Positions 53,028 to 62,197 of a stretch of 62,529 nucleotides of DNA are shown here, piece by piece (the stretch's first letter is position 1; each line of letters opens with the position of its first letter). Source of the DNA: Clostridiales bacterium (GTDB lineage Bacteria > Bacteroidota > Bacteroidia > Bacteroidales > Muribaculaceae); assembly GCA_023666645.1 (NCBI GenBank), contig JAMPBP010000001.1, positions 478,421 through 540,949 on the forward strand. The letters run 5' to 3'. The notes below the pieces were generated by a model. It worked only from the letters and a program-made list of their open reading frames with translations. It ran no database searches and had not been told where the DNA came from. The position numbers and the translations under genes were made by a program.

Positions 53028-54491
53028 ATGAAAACAAATTGTCTAATTTCACTTGCCGCTGTGCCTCTGATTCTCATGTCATGTTCAGCCGATGGGAAAC
53101 AGGCTTTGTCTCAGCCTGAGATGAAGTTCAACGACGGAGAATTCAAGATTGTACAGTTCACTGACCTGCATCTGAAGCCCTACGACTCTACAACCGATAC
53201 CACATTTGCCACTATACGCGCAATCATCGAGTCAGAGAAACCACAACTTGCTGTCATCACGGGTGACATAGTGTGCTACGATCCGGCGACTGAGGGATGG
53301 CAACAATTCATTGATCTCTTTGAAAGCATGGAACAGCCTTTCACTGTGGCCATGGGTAACCATGATGCAGAGTATCTTCCCAAAGACTCAATGTATACGT
53401 TGCTCATGAAATCCCCATTCTATGTAGGTGATAAAGGTCCGGCCGACATTCACGGTTGCGGAAACTCAGCGATAGCAGTTTTGGGCTCCGATAACAAGCC
53501 CGCGGCTGTTGTCTACAGTATCGACTCCAATGACTATCAACCCAACCATAAGCTCGGTTACTACGACTGGATCCATTTTGACCAGGTTAAGTGGTATCGT
53601 GAAAAGGCCGAGAATTTTGCGCGTGAGAACGGTGGCACTCCCTTGCCATCACTCGCATTCTTCCATATCCCTGTTCCCGAATATGCCAATGTTATTGATG
53701 ATGACAAGACTTATGGAGCCATGCATGAAGGTGCCGGTTCATCGGCAGCTCTCAATGCCGGTTTCTTCACAGCCGTTGCCGAGATTGGAGATATCATGGC
53801 TATGTTTGTTGGGCACGACCATAACAATGACTTCGTCGGCATGACACGCGACATAGCGCTCGGCTTTGGCCGGTGTACAGGTACTATGGCCTATGGCGAT
53901 CTCACCCGTGGAGCCCGTGTAATCAACTTGTATGAAGGAAAGCGTAAGTTTGACACATGGATTGTCGTCCCCGAGGAAAAATTACCGGCTTGGTACTACC
54001 CTTCGGGCATCAACGGACAGGACGAGCTGACAATGGAATATCTCCCGGCCGTAGAACATAACGATACCGTGCACGGTATAAACTATCGCTATTATGAGGG
54101 CCTATATAAACATACGTCACATATCAAGGAAGCCGATTTGGTAGAGGAAGGGACTATGCCCAATTTTGCCATTGATGAAAATTCCGAAAAAGACCATTTC
54201 GCTTATAAATTCCGCTCTCGACTGTTTATTCCCAAACGTGGAGTCTACCGCTTCTACACCTATACCGACGATGGTTCTGTGCTTAATATCGACGGTGTGG
54301 AAATAGTCAATAACGACGGTGGTCATAATGTGCGACGTCGAGAAGGTAAGGTAGCACTCGAAGAAGGATTCCACGATCTTGACCTGACCTATTTTGAAAA
54401 CTATATGGGTCAGCATATCGAGGTTGGTTTCTCATCGCGTGACATTGATGAGACCACAATTCCCGACTCGCTGCTCTATATTGTGCGTTGA
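53028..54491 (+). CDS. Calcineurin-like phosphoesterase lipoprotein with PA14-like tail
   Basis: A 487-residue lipoprotein (MKTNCLISLAAVPLILMSCS, lipobox Cys19). The metallophosphoesterase domain has DLH (FTDLHLKPYD, Asp46), TGDIV, GNHD (His112), FFHIPVPEY and GHDHNND (from 262), a complete dimetal site. A C-terminal module from about residue 348 (VHGINYRYYEGL to TYTDDGSVLNIDGVEIVNND) closely matches the C-terminus of the GH92 enzyme. The ATG at 53028 was chosen because 52998 lies inside the preceding terminator. Phosphodiester or phosphomonoester removal from the same glycan target is inferred. Confidence 0.92.
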   Translation: MKTNCLISLAAVPLILMSCSADGKQALSQPEMKFNDGEFKIVQFTDLHLKPYDSTTDTTFATIRAIIESEKPQLAVITGDIVCYDPATEGWQQFIDLFESMEQPFTVAMGNHDAEYLPKDSMYTLLMKSPFYVGDKGPADIHGCGNSAIAVLGSDNKPAAVVYSIDSNDYQPNHKLGYYDWIHFDQVKWYREKAENFARENGGTPLPSLAFFHIPVPEYANVIDDDKTYGAMHEGAGSSAALNAGFFTAVAEIGDIMAMFVGHDHNNDFVGMTRDIALGFGRCTGTMAYGDLTRGARVINLYEGKRKFDTWIVVPEEKLPAWYYPSGINGQDELTMEYLPAVEHNDTVHGINYRYYEGLYKHTSHIKEADLVEEGTMPNFAIDENSEKDHFAYKFRSRLFIPKRGVYRFYTYTDDGSVLNIDGVEIVNNDGGHNVRRREGKVALEEGFHDLDLTYFENYMGQHIEVGFSSRDIDETTIPDSLLYIVR

Positions 54492-54510
54492 TCAGGTATG
54501 CAATCTTAAC

Positions 54511-54559
54511 AGCGGAGAGTGTAACCCCGATAAGAGGGAACACTCTCCGCTACTTTTTT
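54511..54559 (+). terminator. Intrinsic terminator ending the glycan-phosphatase operon
   Basis: AGCGGAGAGTGT (54511-54522) and ACACTCTCCGCT (54540-54551) form a 12-bp stem followed by ACTTTTTTT. Confidence 0.93.
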
Positions 54560-54568
54560 TACACATTC

Positions 54569-55570
54569 TCAAGCCAGAGCAAATTGCTTGACATTCTCGA
54601 CTATCGCCCTCTTTAATCTCAACTGAGCCTCGCGTGTATCGGCAGGCAACGGTGCCGACATGCCGTCAATTGCTATGGTTGGGAATTCTTGTTTCCCTGA
54701 TACCTTCCCACCTATAGCCAAAAACGGGACACCGGCTTCCTTTGCTCGTTGATACAAAACATCGACTACCTTGCCACCGGCTGTCTGGCTATCGATACAT
54801 CCCTCTCCGCTTATTACAAGGCGTGCTTTGTCAAACGGTATTTCATAGCAGTCGGTAATAAATGATGCCCCCGATTTAATTTCAGTTCTCAATACCGATC
54901 CAAGTGCAAACCCGACACCTCCACCGGCACCATCAATGACTGATGAGAAGCCAGGTGACGCCAATCGCTTAAAATGCTTCAAAGCACTGCCGAGCTCAGT
55001 CAGTTCAATTTCAGTGAAACCTTTTTGGCGAGCGAAGTCGAGAGCCGATAACAACATCCCATCAGCAGGCACCAGGGATGCCTCTACATCGCTCAACGCC
55101 ACTATCTGCACATTGTTTGGAAGAGCGCTGAAATCCAATCGCTCGATTTTCAAAATATTTGCCGGACATAAGTGCTCTTTGATAATACTCCCATCATTTG
55201 AATATGCTTTCATGCCCATAGCCTGCAGCAGGCCTGCACCGCCATCACAACAGGCAGTACCCCCGATTCCTACATATATTTTACCGGAGGATTTTACGGC
55301 TTGATCAATGGCCACGCCAAGTGAATAGCTTGACCTTGTCATCGGCATGTTGTCGAAATTCTCCGGTCCTATGTAGCGGTGAGCTTCAATTGCCATTATT
55401 CCAGGCATAGCTTTCTGCAGCACAGCAGCTGTACCGTCTCCACCATCGGCCATGGGATAAAGCATTAGATTCTCCTGGCTTCCACATTCACGCAGTGCCT
55501 CGGCGATAGTATTGGCCACTACATCGGCAGTCATGGTTCCCTTGAATTTATCAGGTGCAATTATAATCAT
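54569..55570 (-). CDS. glxK: Glycerate kinase
   Basis: This enzyme phosphorylates glycerate. The 333-residue protein begins MIIIAPDKFKGTMTADVVAN, has PMADGGDGTAAVL, VGIGGTACCDGGAGLLQAMG, GAGGGVGFALGSVL and VISGEGCIDSQTAGGKVVDV, the GarK/GlxK family signatures. It is somewhat shorter than the usual 370-380 residues because of a shorter N-terminal domain segment. It faces the glycan-phosphatase operon across a terminator and precedes purL in reverse order; no shared pathway is obvious. Confidence 0.93.
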   Translation of the reverse strand: MIIIAPDKFKGTMTADVVANTIAEALRECGSQENLMLYPMADGGDGTAAVLQKAMPGIMAIEAHRYIGPENFDNMPMTRSSYSLGVAIDQAVKSSGKIYVGIGGTACCDGGAGLLQAMGMKAYSNDGSIIKEHLCPANILKIERLDFSALPNNVQIVALSDVEASLVPADGMLLSALDFARQKGFTEIELTELGSALKHFKRLASPGFSSVIDGAGGGVGFALGSVLRTEIKSGASFITDCYEIPFDKARLVISGEGCIDSQTAGGKVVDVLYQRAKEAGVPFLAIGGKVSGKQEFPTIAIDGMSAPLPADTREAQLRLKRAIVENVKQFALA

Positions 55571-55605
55571 ACAGTTACAAAGTATATATGAAGTACTTAA
55601 TAAAC

Positions 55606-55645
55606 GAAGCCCTTGGCCTTCAGAACTGAACAGGTCAAGGGCTTC
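55606..55645 (-). terminator. Terminator after purL
   Basis: GAAGCCCTTG (55606-55615) and CAAGGGCTTC (55636-55645) form a perfect 10-bp stem. The minus strand continues GTTTATT. Confidence 0.7.
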
Positions 55646-55663
55646 AGATATATTTGTGCAAGT

Positions 55664-58600
55664 TTATTTCACTTTGTTCTCAACCCATTTGCGTGCGTTG
55701 ATGAATGCTTGAATCCAGGGAGTGACTTCGTCGTTGAGTCGTGATGCCGGATAGTAACCACACTGCCATGGGAATATTGCTCTCTCCAGGTGAGGCATCA
55801 TGGCAAGGTGACGGCCATCGGCCGATGCGAGTCCGGCTACTGATGCTTTTGACCCATTGGGATTTCCCGGGTAAGAACTATAATTGTACTTTGCTACAAC
55901 ATTGTATTTGTTCATTGCCTCGGGAAGCATGAAGCGTCCCTCACCATGGGCTACCCAAATTCCCAATTTCGAGCCTGAGAGTGAACCGAGCATCACAGAA
56001 TTGTTCTGTGGGATCGTCAACCCGAGGAATTGAGATTCAAATTTATGTGATGTGTTGTGCTCCATACGTGTGGGTTTCGAATGCTCGGGATTGATGAGGT
56101 TAAGTTCAATCATGAGCTGGCAACCATTACAGATGCCGAGGCTCAGTGTATCCTCACGCTCAAAGTAGCGACGCAAGGTTTCTTTTGCCTTATCGTTCCA
56201 TAGGAAACCTCCTGCCCATCCTTTTGCCGAACCAAGTACGTCGGAATTGGAGAATCCGCCACAGAATACAATCATGTTGATATCTTCGAGTGTTTCACGT
56301 CCGGTCATGAGATCGGTCATGTGGACATCCTTGACATCAAATCCGGCAAGATACAATGAATAAGCCATCTCACGGTCTCCGTTGACACCCTTTTCACGTA
56401 TGATTGCAGCCTTTATGCCCGAGCGGCCATTGCGGTCGTGGGTTATGCCGCAAGCTTCCAGTGATCCTTTCCAACCCTGGGGCAGACGATAACGTATGGG
56501 TTGCTTCTTATAGTTTTCGAAACGCTGAGACGCATGCTCTGAACCGCTCTGCAGTTTGTCAAGCTGATAGGATGTATTAAACCACACATCACGCAGATAA
56601 TCTATGCCAAACATGTGCTGGTTGTCACCGTGATTGACTATTACGGCACGTTCGTCAATGGGCTGTCCTATCTTGAAGAAGTTGACGCCGGCTGTTGTGA
56701 GTTCTTTCTCAAAGGTTTCACATTTGCCTGTTGCCACTTGTGCCAATGCCGACGGATTCTCGGCAAAGAGTATCTTGACGATATCATTGGTGTCGAATGA
56801 ATCCAGATTGAGTTCAACACCACCGTTCACATTGGCAAATGCCATTTCAAGAACAGCTGTCAGCAAGCCTCCGGCCGAGATATCATGGTAGGCGAGCAAT
56901 CGGCGATTCTTTACCTGCTTCTGAACAGCATTGAATACAGAGGCAAAATATTCGGCCGATTTAATTGAAGGAGCCTTGCTGCCAAGTTTATTCAGAGTCT
57001 GAGCAAGAGCTGAACCACCAAGCTGTAGTTCAGTACCCGCAAAATCAATATAATAGATGGCCGAGGCTGTGTTACGCAGCACGGGAGATACTGTCTTGCG
57101 GATATCGCTGACTTCACCGGCTGCTGAGATAATTACTGTGCCCGGGGCATATACCTTCTGGTCCCCATATTTCTGAGTCATCGAAAGGGAGTCCTTTCCT
57201 GTAGGAATGTTAATCCCAAGCTCACATGCAAAATCGCTGCATGCCTCAACTGCCCGATATAGGGCTGCGTCTTCACCGGCGTTCTTGCACGGCCACATCC
57301 AGTTGGCCGAAAGAGAGATACTCTTGAGTCCCTCGGCAAGATTGGCTCCGGCAATATTGGTCAGAGACTCAGCGATAGCGATTACCGATCCTTTGGCGGC
57401 ATCTATAAGAGCCACCTGCGGAGCATGGCCTATTGATGTGGCTATACCGGCTTTTCCTTTATAATCAAGTGCCACTACACCGCAATCGCTGAGAGGCAGC
57501 TGGATCTCTCCCTGACATTGCTGGCGGGCGATACGACCCGTAACCGAACGGTCAACCTTATTAGTCAACCAGTCCTTACAGCCCACACCCTCAATGCTCA
57601 GGACATCTTTGATATAGGTATCAAGTTCTGATGCCGATGTCACGATATCGCTATAGGTAGTTACAACAGTGTTGTCGGTCATTACAGTCTTGGGGGAATT
57701 GCCAAACATGTCGGCCATTTCAAGGTCGATGGGTTTAACGCCTTTCTTGTCGGAGAATACAAATTTGTGGTCATCGGTTGTCTCTCCCACGACATACATT
57801 GGGGCACGCTCGCGGTCGGCAATACGCTTTACATATTCGATATTTTCCTCATCGATAATCATACCCATGCGTTCCTGACTTTCATTGCCTACAATTTCTT
57901 TATACGACAATGTCTTATCGCCTACAGGCAGAGCATCTATATCGATGTGACCTCCTGTCGCTTCCACGAGCTCAGAGAGCGCATTAAGATGGCCACCGGC
58001 ACCATGGTCGTGAATGGAAACTATAGGATTGTTGTCGCTCTCGGCAAGAGCACGTATGACATTCGAAACACGCTTCTGCATCTCAGGGTTGGCGCGTTGC
58101 ACTGCATTGAGCTCGATGGCGTTGTCATAGCTGCCAGTCTCGACCGACGATACAGCACCACCGCCCATGCCAATGCGGTAATTATCACCGCCCATCACTA
58201 CAACTTTTTCGCCAGATACAGGCTCTCCTTTTATAGCATCTTTACGGGCGGCAAATCCTACGCCTCCGGCAAGCATTATTACCTTGTCATAGGCATATTG
58301 ACGTCCATTCTCATCGTGCTCAAATGTAAGCAATGAGCCACAGATAAGAGGTTGACCAAATTTGTTACCGAAATCGCTGGCTCCGTTGGAGGCCTTGATG
58401 AGAATCTCAGCCGGTGTCTGGTATAGCCATACACGTGGATTCATCATCAGTTCCCAACTGTGTTCCATCGTCAGGCGGGGATAGGAAGTCATGTAAACTG
58501 CAGTTCCTGCAATGGGCAAGCTTGCCTTGCCGCCACCGAGACGGTCACGGATCTCACCTCCCGAGCCGGTAGCCGCACCGTTGAAAGGCTCTACAGTAGT

Positions 58601-59356
58601 TGGGAAATTGTGAGTCTCAGCTTTCAGGGAGATAACAGTATCAATCTTCTTTGTCTCGAAATAGTCGGGACGGTCGGGGTTGATAGGATAGAACTGTTCC
58701 ACTTTCGGCCCCTCGACAAAGGCTACATTGTCTTTATAGGCCGATACCAAGCGATTGGGGTTGGTTTGTGATGTCTTCTTGATAAGCTTGAACAATGAGG
58801 TCGGTTTTTCCTCCCCGTCGATGACAAACGTGCCATTGAAAATTTTGTGACGGCAATGTTCTGAATTCACCTGAGAAAAACCGAACACTTCACTGTCGGT
58901 GAGACGACGCCCAAGCTTGGCTGCCAATTCTCTCAGATAGTTCTCCTCGTCAATACTCAGAGCGAGTCCTTCTTTTTTATTATACTCCGAGATATCATCT
59001 ATATAAACGATAGGATCGGGGGTCTTGTCAACTTTAAATACCTTTGAATTCAGGTTTTGATAGACACGCTGGAGCATTTTGTCAAATTGAGGTTGCTCAG
59101 TCTTTGAAAGGGCAAATTCCTCAATACGTGTGATGCCTGTGAGTCCCATGTTTTGAGTAATCTCGACGGCATTTGTGCTCCATGGTGTAATCATCTCTTT
59201 GCGAGGCCCTATATAGATACCTTTAACCTGAGTTGAAGCAAGCGGTTTGGCTCCTCCAAGCAGCCATGTCAGGCGCTCTTTTTCGTTGTCTGAAAACTTG
59301 TGGTCGCTCTCTACGGCATAGATGGTAGAAGCTCCCTTTTTAAAGAATGTGATCAT
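55664..59356 (-). CDS. purL: Phosphoribosylformylglycinamidine synthase, single-chain
   Basis: This purine enzyme converts FGAR, glutamine and ATP to FGAM. The 1230-residue single chain joins the N-terminal and AIRS-like synthase domains (AETHNFPTTVEPFNGAATGS, HDHGAGGHLNALSEL) to a C-terminal class I glutaminase (GICNGCQLMIELNLINPE with the nucleophile Cys; WVAHGEGRF). The ATG at 59356 (MITFFKKGASTIYAVE) was chosen over 59476, because the promoter at 59388-59418 lies between them. The purine theme is shared with the PurF-like genes at 34-37 kb, but there is no physical linkage. Confidence 0.97.
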   Translation of the reverse strand: MITFFKKGASTIYAVESDHKFSDNEKERLTWLLGGAKPLASTQVKGIYIGPRKEMITPWSTNAVEITQNMGLTGITRIEEFALSKTEQPQFDKMLQRVYQNLNSKVFKVDKTPDPIVYIDDISEYNKKEGLALSIDEENYLRELAAKLGRRLTDSEVFGFSQVNSEHCRHKIFNGTFVIDGEEKPTSLFKLIKKTSQTNPNRLVSAYKDNVAFVEGPKVEQFYPINPDRPDYFETKKIDTVISLKAETHNFPTTVEPFNGAATGSGGEIRDRLGGGKASLPIAGTAVYMTSYPRLTMEHSWELMMNPRVWLYQTPAEILIKASNGASDFGNKFGQPLICGSLLTFEHDENGRQYAYDKVIMLAGGVGFAARKDAIKGEPVSGEKVVVMGGDNYRIGMGGGAVSSVETGSYDNAIELNAVQRANPEMQKRVSNVIRALAESDNNPIVSIHDHGAGGHLNALSELVEATGGHIDIDALPVGDKTLSYKEIVGNESQERMGMIIDEENIEYVKRIADRERAPMYVVGETTDDHKFVFSDKKGVKPIDLEMADMFGNSPKTVMTDNTVVTTYSDIVTSASELDTYIKDVLSIEGVGCKDWLTNKVDRSVTGRIARQQCQGEIQLPLSDCGVVALDYKGKAGIATSIGHAPQVALIDAAKGSVIAIAESLTNIAGANLAEGLKSISLSANWMWPCKNAGEDAALYRAVEACSDFACELGINIPTGKDSLSMTQKYGDQKVYAPGTVIISAAGEVSDIRKTVSPVLRNTASAIYYIDFAGTELQLGGSALAQTLNKLGSKAPSIKSAEYFASVFNAVQKQVKNRRLLAYHDISAGGLLTAVLEMAFANVNGGVELNLDSFDTNDIVKILFAENPSALAQVATGKCETFEKELTTAGVNFFKIGQPIDERAVIVNHGDNQHMFGIDYLRDVWFNTSYQLDKLQSGSEHASQRFENYKKQPIRYRLPQGWKGSLEACGITHDRNGRSGIKAAIIREKGVNGDREMAYSLYLAGFDVKDVHMTDLMTGRETLEDINMIVFCGGFSNSDVLGSAKGWAGGFLWNDKAKETLRRYFEREDTLSLGICNGCQLMIELNLINPEHSKPTRMEHNTSHKFESQFLGLTIPQNNSVMLGSLSGSKLGIWVAHGEGRFMLPEAMNKYNVVAKYNYSSYPGNPNGSKASVAGLASADGRHLAMMPHLERAIFPWQCGYYPASRLNDEVTPWIQAFINARKWVENKVK

Positions 59357-59387
59357 GCTCTGAAATAATGTGTGGAGTTTTGTTTGG

Positions 59388-59418
59388 CAAAGGTAATAAT
59401 TATGTACAACCTCGCCAA
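59388..59418 (-). promoter_or_regulatory. Promoter for purL
   Basis: On the minus strand TTG (59416-59418), 20 bp, then TACCTTTG (59388-59395). The ATG is 31 bases downstream. Confidence 0.75.
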
Positions 59419-59487
59419 GCCTCATCTTTGAAAACCTATGGCATAATGTTATTTTAGCTTTTTTTATAGATTGCAAAAACCAAAAAG

Positions 59488-59519
59488 TTGGCGAATTTGA
59501 GAAAAAATGAGTAATTTTG
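59488..59519 (+). promoter_or_regulatory. Promoter for the GT5-like gene
   Basis: TTG (59488-59490), 21 bp, then TAATTTTG (59512-59519). The ATG at 59571 is about 50 bases downstream. Confidence 0.6.
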
Positions 59520-59570
59520 CATTTTGTAAAAGGAAGCTACCTTTTTTGTGAAAATTAACCAACATCGCAG

Positions 59571-60380
59571 ATGAGCAAGAAGATACTATATATTTCGCAA
59601 GAAATAACACCCTATCTGTCAGCGGGAGAAATGTCGACCTTTGGTCAGCAACTTCCCCAGAGCGCACAGGACAATGGTTACGAAGTGAGAATTTTTATGC
59701 CTAAATATGGCTGCATTAATGAGCGTCGTAATCAGTTGCATGAGGTAATACGTCTGTCGGGCATGAATGTAATCATTGATGATACCGACCACCCGTTGAT
59801 AATCAAGGTGGCTACTTTGCAACCCTCCCGTATGCAGGTTTATTTCATTGATAGCGATGATTATTTCATACACAAGTCGCTTAACGACCTGGAAACCAAG
59901 CTCTATCCCGAGGATAACGATGAGCGCATGATGTTTTTTACCTACGGTGTCATCGAAACAGTAAAAAAACTTCGTTGGGAACCCGAGGTTATTCATTGTC
60001 AGGGCTGGATAAGCGCACTGGTTCCATTGTATTTGAAGAATCTATATACCGACGACCCCATATTGAGAAATGCAAAAGTCGTATACAGTCTTTTTGACGA
60101 CGCCTTCGAGCAATCTCTTGATGAGCGTTTTGTAGAGAAACTTGATATGGTAGGCATTCCTAAAGATGCGCTTGAGAAGTTCAACGCAGGCAATATCGAT
60201 TACATCACACTCTCTAAGCTCGCGATAGATTATGCCGACTCTGTTGCAGTGTCATCACCCAATGCTTCACAAGAGCTTATCGAATATGCCCGCAATGCCG
60301 GTAAACTTTTGCTTGAGAGCACAACCGACAATACCGACTACCAGCCATATATCTCTCTTTACTCCGATATGATTCAGTAA
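59571..60380 (+). CDS. Glycogen/starch synthase N-terminal domain protein
   Basis: A 269-residue protein equal to only the N-terminal (acceptor-side) half of a GT5 glycogen synthase: MSKKILYISQEITPYLSAGE, RIFMPKYGCINERRNQLHEV, EVIHCQGWISALVPLYLKNL and YADSVAVSSPNASQELIEY. The usual KxGGL loop is altered to SAGEMSTF, and the C-terminal donor-binding domain is absent without sign of a frameshift. Such short forms recur in Bacteroidetes, often beside a DUF4270 gene as here. It is probably not an active synthase by itself; a regulatory or scaffold role is inferred. Confidence 0.85.
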   Translation: MSKKILYISQEITPYLSAGEMSTFGQQLPQSAQDNGYEVRIFMPKYGCINERRNQLHEVIRLSGMNVIIDDTDHPLIIKVATLQPSRMQVYFIDSDDYFIHKSLNDLETKLYPEDNDERMMFFTYGVIETVKKLRWEPEVIHCQGWISALVPLYLKNLYTDDPILRNAKVVYSLFDDAFEQSLDERFVEKLDMVGIPKDALEKFNAGNIDYITLSKLAIDYADSVAVSSPNASQELIEYARNAGKLLLESTTDNTDYQPYISLYSDMIQ

Positions 60381-60520
60381 TCATATCAACCGCGACTGGT
60401 TAAACATAACTCTTAATCAAAATACCTTTTCTGTGTGCATCTCAGTATGTGGCATTGATAGCCAAAGAAGATGATGGAAAGGTAACAATTTAGTAAAGCT
60501 AAAAAGGAGTTCGAAAAAAT

Positions 60521-61906
60521 ATGACAAAAAAGAACTATTTAACAGTGTTGCTTGCCACCGCAGCACTTGCATCATGTGATAATAGCGATGAGATAGGCTC
60601 ATCTATAATATCAGACGATGTTGAGATAGTCACCGCGTCCGACTTCAAGGTGACAGGCGAAACTGTGAACAACCGGAAAGTCCAGTCGCGCACAATTACG
60701 CAATTGCTTGGTTCCATAAATGCCGGGGAATATGGCTCATTCTACAGCGATTTTGTAACACAGTTCATGCCCTCGGCCAAGATTGATACCGCAGGTGTCA
60801 TTGTCGACGGACTGACATTGCGCATGGCTATTCCACGATCTACAGGATATGTCGGTGATACTTTAATTCCTATGGGGCTTGAGGTTTATGAACTCACGAA
60901 GCCTCTTGATTATCCTATCTATAGTGACTTCGGTACTAAAGTCGACGGCTTCTACGACAGCAACAAGCCTATAGCATCTAAAATCTATAATTTCACCAAT
61001 GTCGGACTTGACGCGAGCACACAGGCGCTTTCATATATTGAAATACCGGTAGAAATGCCTAAGAAACTCGCACAACGTCTTTTTGATATATATAAGAATA
61101 ATCCTGAGGACTATCTGATACCTTCCCGTTTTGCCGAAAAATTTCCCGGTATTTATGTGAAAAGCTCATACGGTGACGGTCGTGTAGTGAAAATTGGAGC
61201 TACACTCATGACTCTTGATTATCATGTCGACGGCAAGACCGATGCCGGCAAAGACACAACCTATAACTACGTAGGCAACTACTACGCGGTTTCGCCCGAA
61301 ATAATCACCAACAACAACATCACATATACAATGTCCAACTCATTGAAGGAGATGAAAGCCCAAGGTGATAAACTGCTCGTTGCCCCCATAGGTCTTGATG
61401 TCGAGATTGATTTCCCTATCAATGAGATTCTTGATAAATATCTTCAAGGAGCCGGGAAATTATCAGTTATCAACAGTCTGAACTTCACTCTTCCCGTTGA
61501 GGAGATTGAAAATGACTATGGTATAGTCCCACCTCCCTATGTCTTGATGGTGAGAAGCGACAAGAAAGATGAGTTCTTTGCAAAGAACAATGTCACCGAC
61601 AATATAACCTCATTCCTTGGTACATACAATAGCACAGATAAGAACTATGTATTCCCCGACATGAGAGGTTATCTGAGAGACCGCGTCCAAAACGGTGAAG
61701 CAACCCCCTCGGAAACCAAATTTACCATCACACCCGTGACGGTCAATATGGAGACCAATTCATCATCGAGCTATTATTATTATGGTACTACTACATCGAC
61801 AGTTAGCTCAATAGTTCCTTATGTCGAGACCCCAGTCATGACAAAAATATTGCTTGATGACGCAAAAATTGTACTCAATTATAGTAAACAATATCTAAAA
61901 ATGTAG
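60521..61906 (+). CDS. DUF4270 family lipoprotein
   Basis: A 461-residue secreted lipoprotein (MTKKNYLTVLLATAALASCD, lipobox Cys19) of the DUF4270 family; function unknown. The mature part is beta-rich (VEIVTASDFKVTGETVNNRK, LLGSINAGEYGSFYSDFVTQ, TDNITSFLGTYNSTDKNYVF) and probably exposed at the outer membrane. A Ser/Tyr run (SSSSYYYYGTTTS) lies near residue 420. An AGGAG stretch lies 13 bases before the ATG, which is unusual for this genome. It follows the GT5-like gene by 140 bases. Confidence 0.87.
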   Translation: MTKKNYLTVLLATAALASCDNSDEIGSSIISDDVEIVTASDFKVTGETVNNRKVQSRTITQLLGSINAGEYGSFYSDFVTQFMPSAKIDTAGVIVDGLTLRMAIPRSTGYVGDTLIPMGLEVYELTKPLDYPIYSDFGTKVDGFYDSNKPIASKIYNFTNVGLDASTQALSYIEIPVEMPKKLAQRLFDIYKNNPEDYLIPSRFAEKFPGIYVKSSYGDGRVVKIGATLMTLDYHVDGKTDAGKDTTYNYVGNYYAVSPEIITNNNITYTMSNSLKEMKAQGDKLLVAPIGLDVEIDFPINEILDKYLQGAGKLSVINSLNFTLPVEEIENDYGIVPPPYVLMVRSDKKDEFFAKNNVTDNITSFLGTYNSTDKNYVFPDMRGYLRDRVQNGEATPSETKFTITPVTVNMETNSSSSYYYYGTTTSTVSSIVPYVETPVMTKILLDDAKIVLNYSKQYLKM

Positions 61907-61914
61907 TATCTTTG
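61907..61914 (+). promoter_or_regulatory. -7 box for the tRNA-Thr/tRNA-Ser unit
   Basis: TATCTTTG directly follows the DUF4270 stop codon and lies 33 bases before tRNA-Thr. No well-placed TTG is seen. Confidence 0.6.
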
Positions 61915-61947
61915 CACTCGTTGTCGCGAGAGCGTGATACACATAGT

Positions 61948-62020
61948 GCCGCAATAGCTCAGTTGGTAGAGCATTTCATTCGTAACGAAAAGGTCGTGGG
62001 TTCGAGTCCCACTCGCGGCT
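61948..62020 (+). tRNA. tRNA-Thr (anticodon CGT)
   Basis: A 73-base cloverleaf. The acceptor GCCGCAA pairs with TCGCGGC except for an A-C mismatch at pair 6-67. The D-arm is GCTCAGTTGGTAGAGC. The anticodon stem TTTCA/CGAAA has an A-C at its last pair and encloses loop TTCGTAA, anticodon CGT. The T-arm is GTGGGTTCGAGTCCCAC, with discriminator T. Identity is clear despite the two mismatches. Confidence 0.93.
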
Positions 62021-62105
62021 CTAAATAATATTTAGCTTAACAGCTCAACATTGGTTCTGAAAACATCAAGCAAAATTCACTTGACAGTTCAATGAACAAT
62101 CAAAA

Positions 62106-62193
62106 GGAGAGATGCTCGAGTGGCTGAAGAGGCACGCCTGGAAAGCGTGTATAGGTCAAAAGCCTATCCCGGGTTCGAATCCCGGTCTCTCCG
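62106..62193 (+). tRNA. tRNA-Ser (anticodon GGA)
   Basis: An 88-base type II tRNA. The acceptor GGAGAGA pairs with TCTCTCC, with discriminator G. The anticodon stem GCACGCC..GCGTGT holds loop TGGAAA with anticodon GGA. A long variable arm (TATAGGTC then AAAAGCCTAT) follows, and the T-arm is CCGGGTTCGAATCCCGG. It is 85 bases after tRNA-Thr and probably in the same transcript. Confidence 0.95.
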
Positions 62194-62197
62194 CAAA

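Noticed and set aside
59357..59476. Extra 40 residues before PurL
   Set aside because: The purL promoter lies inside this stretch and the family start is at 59356.
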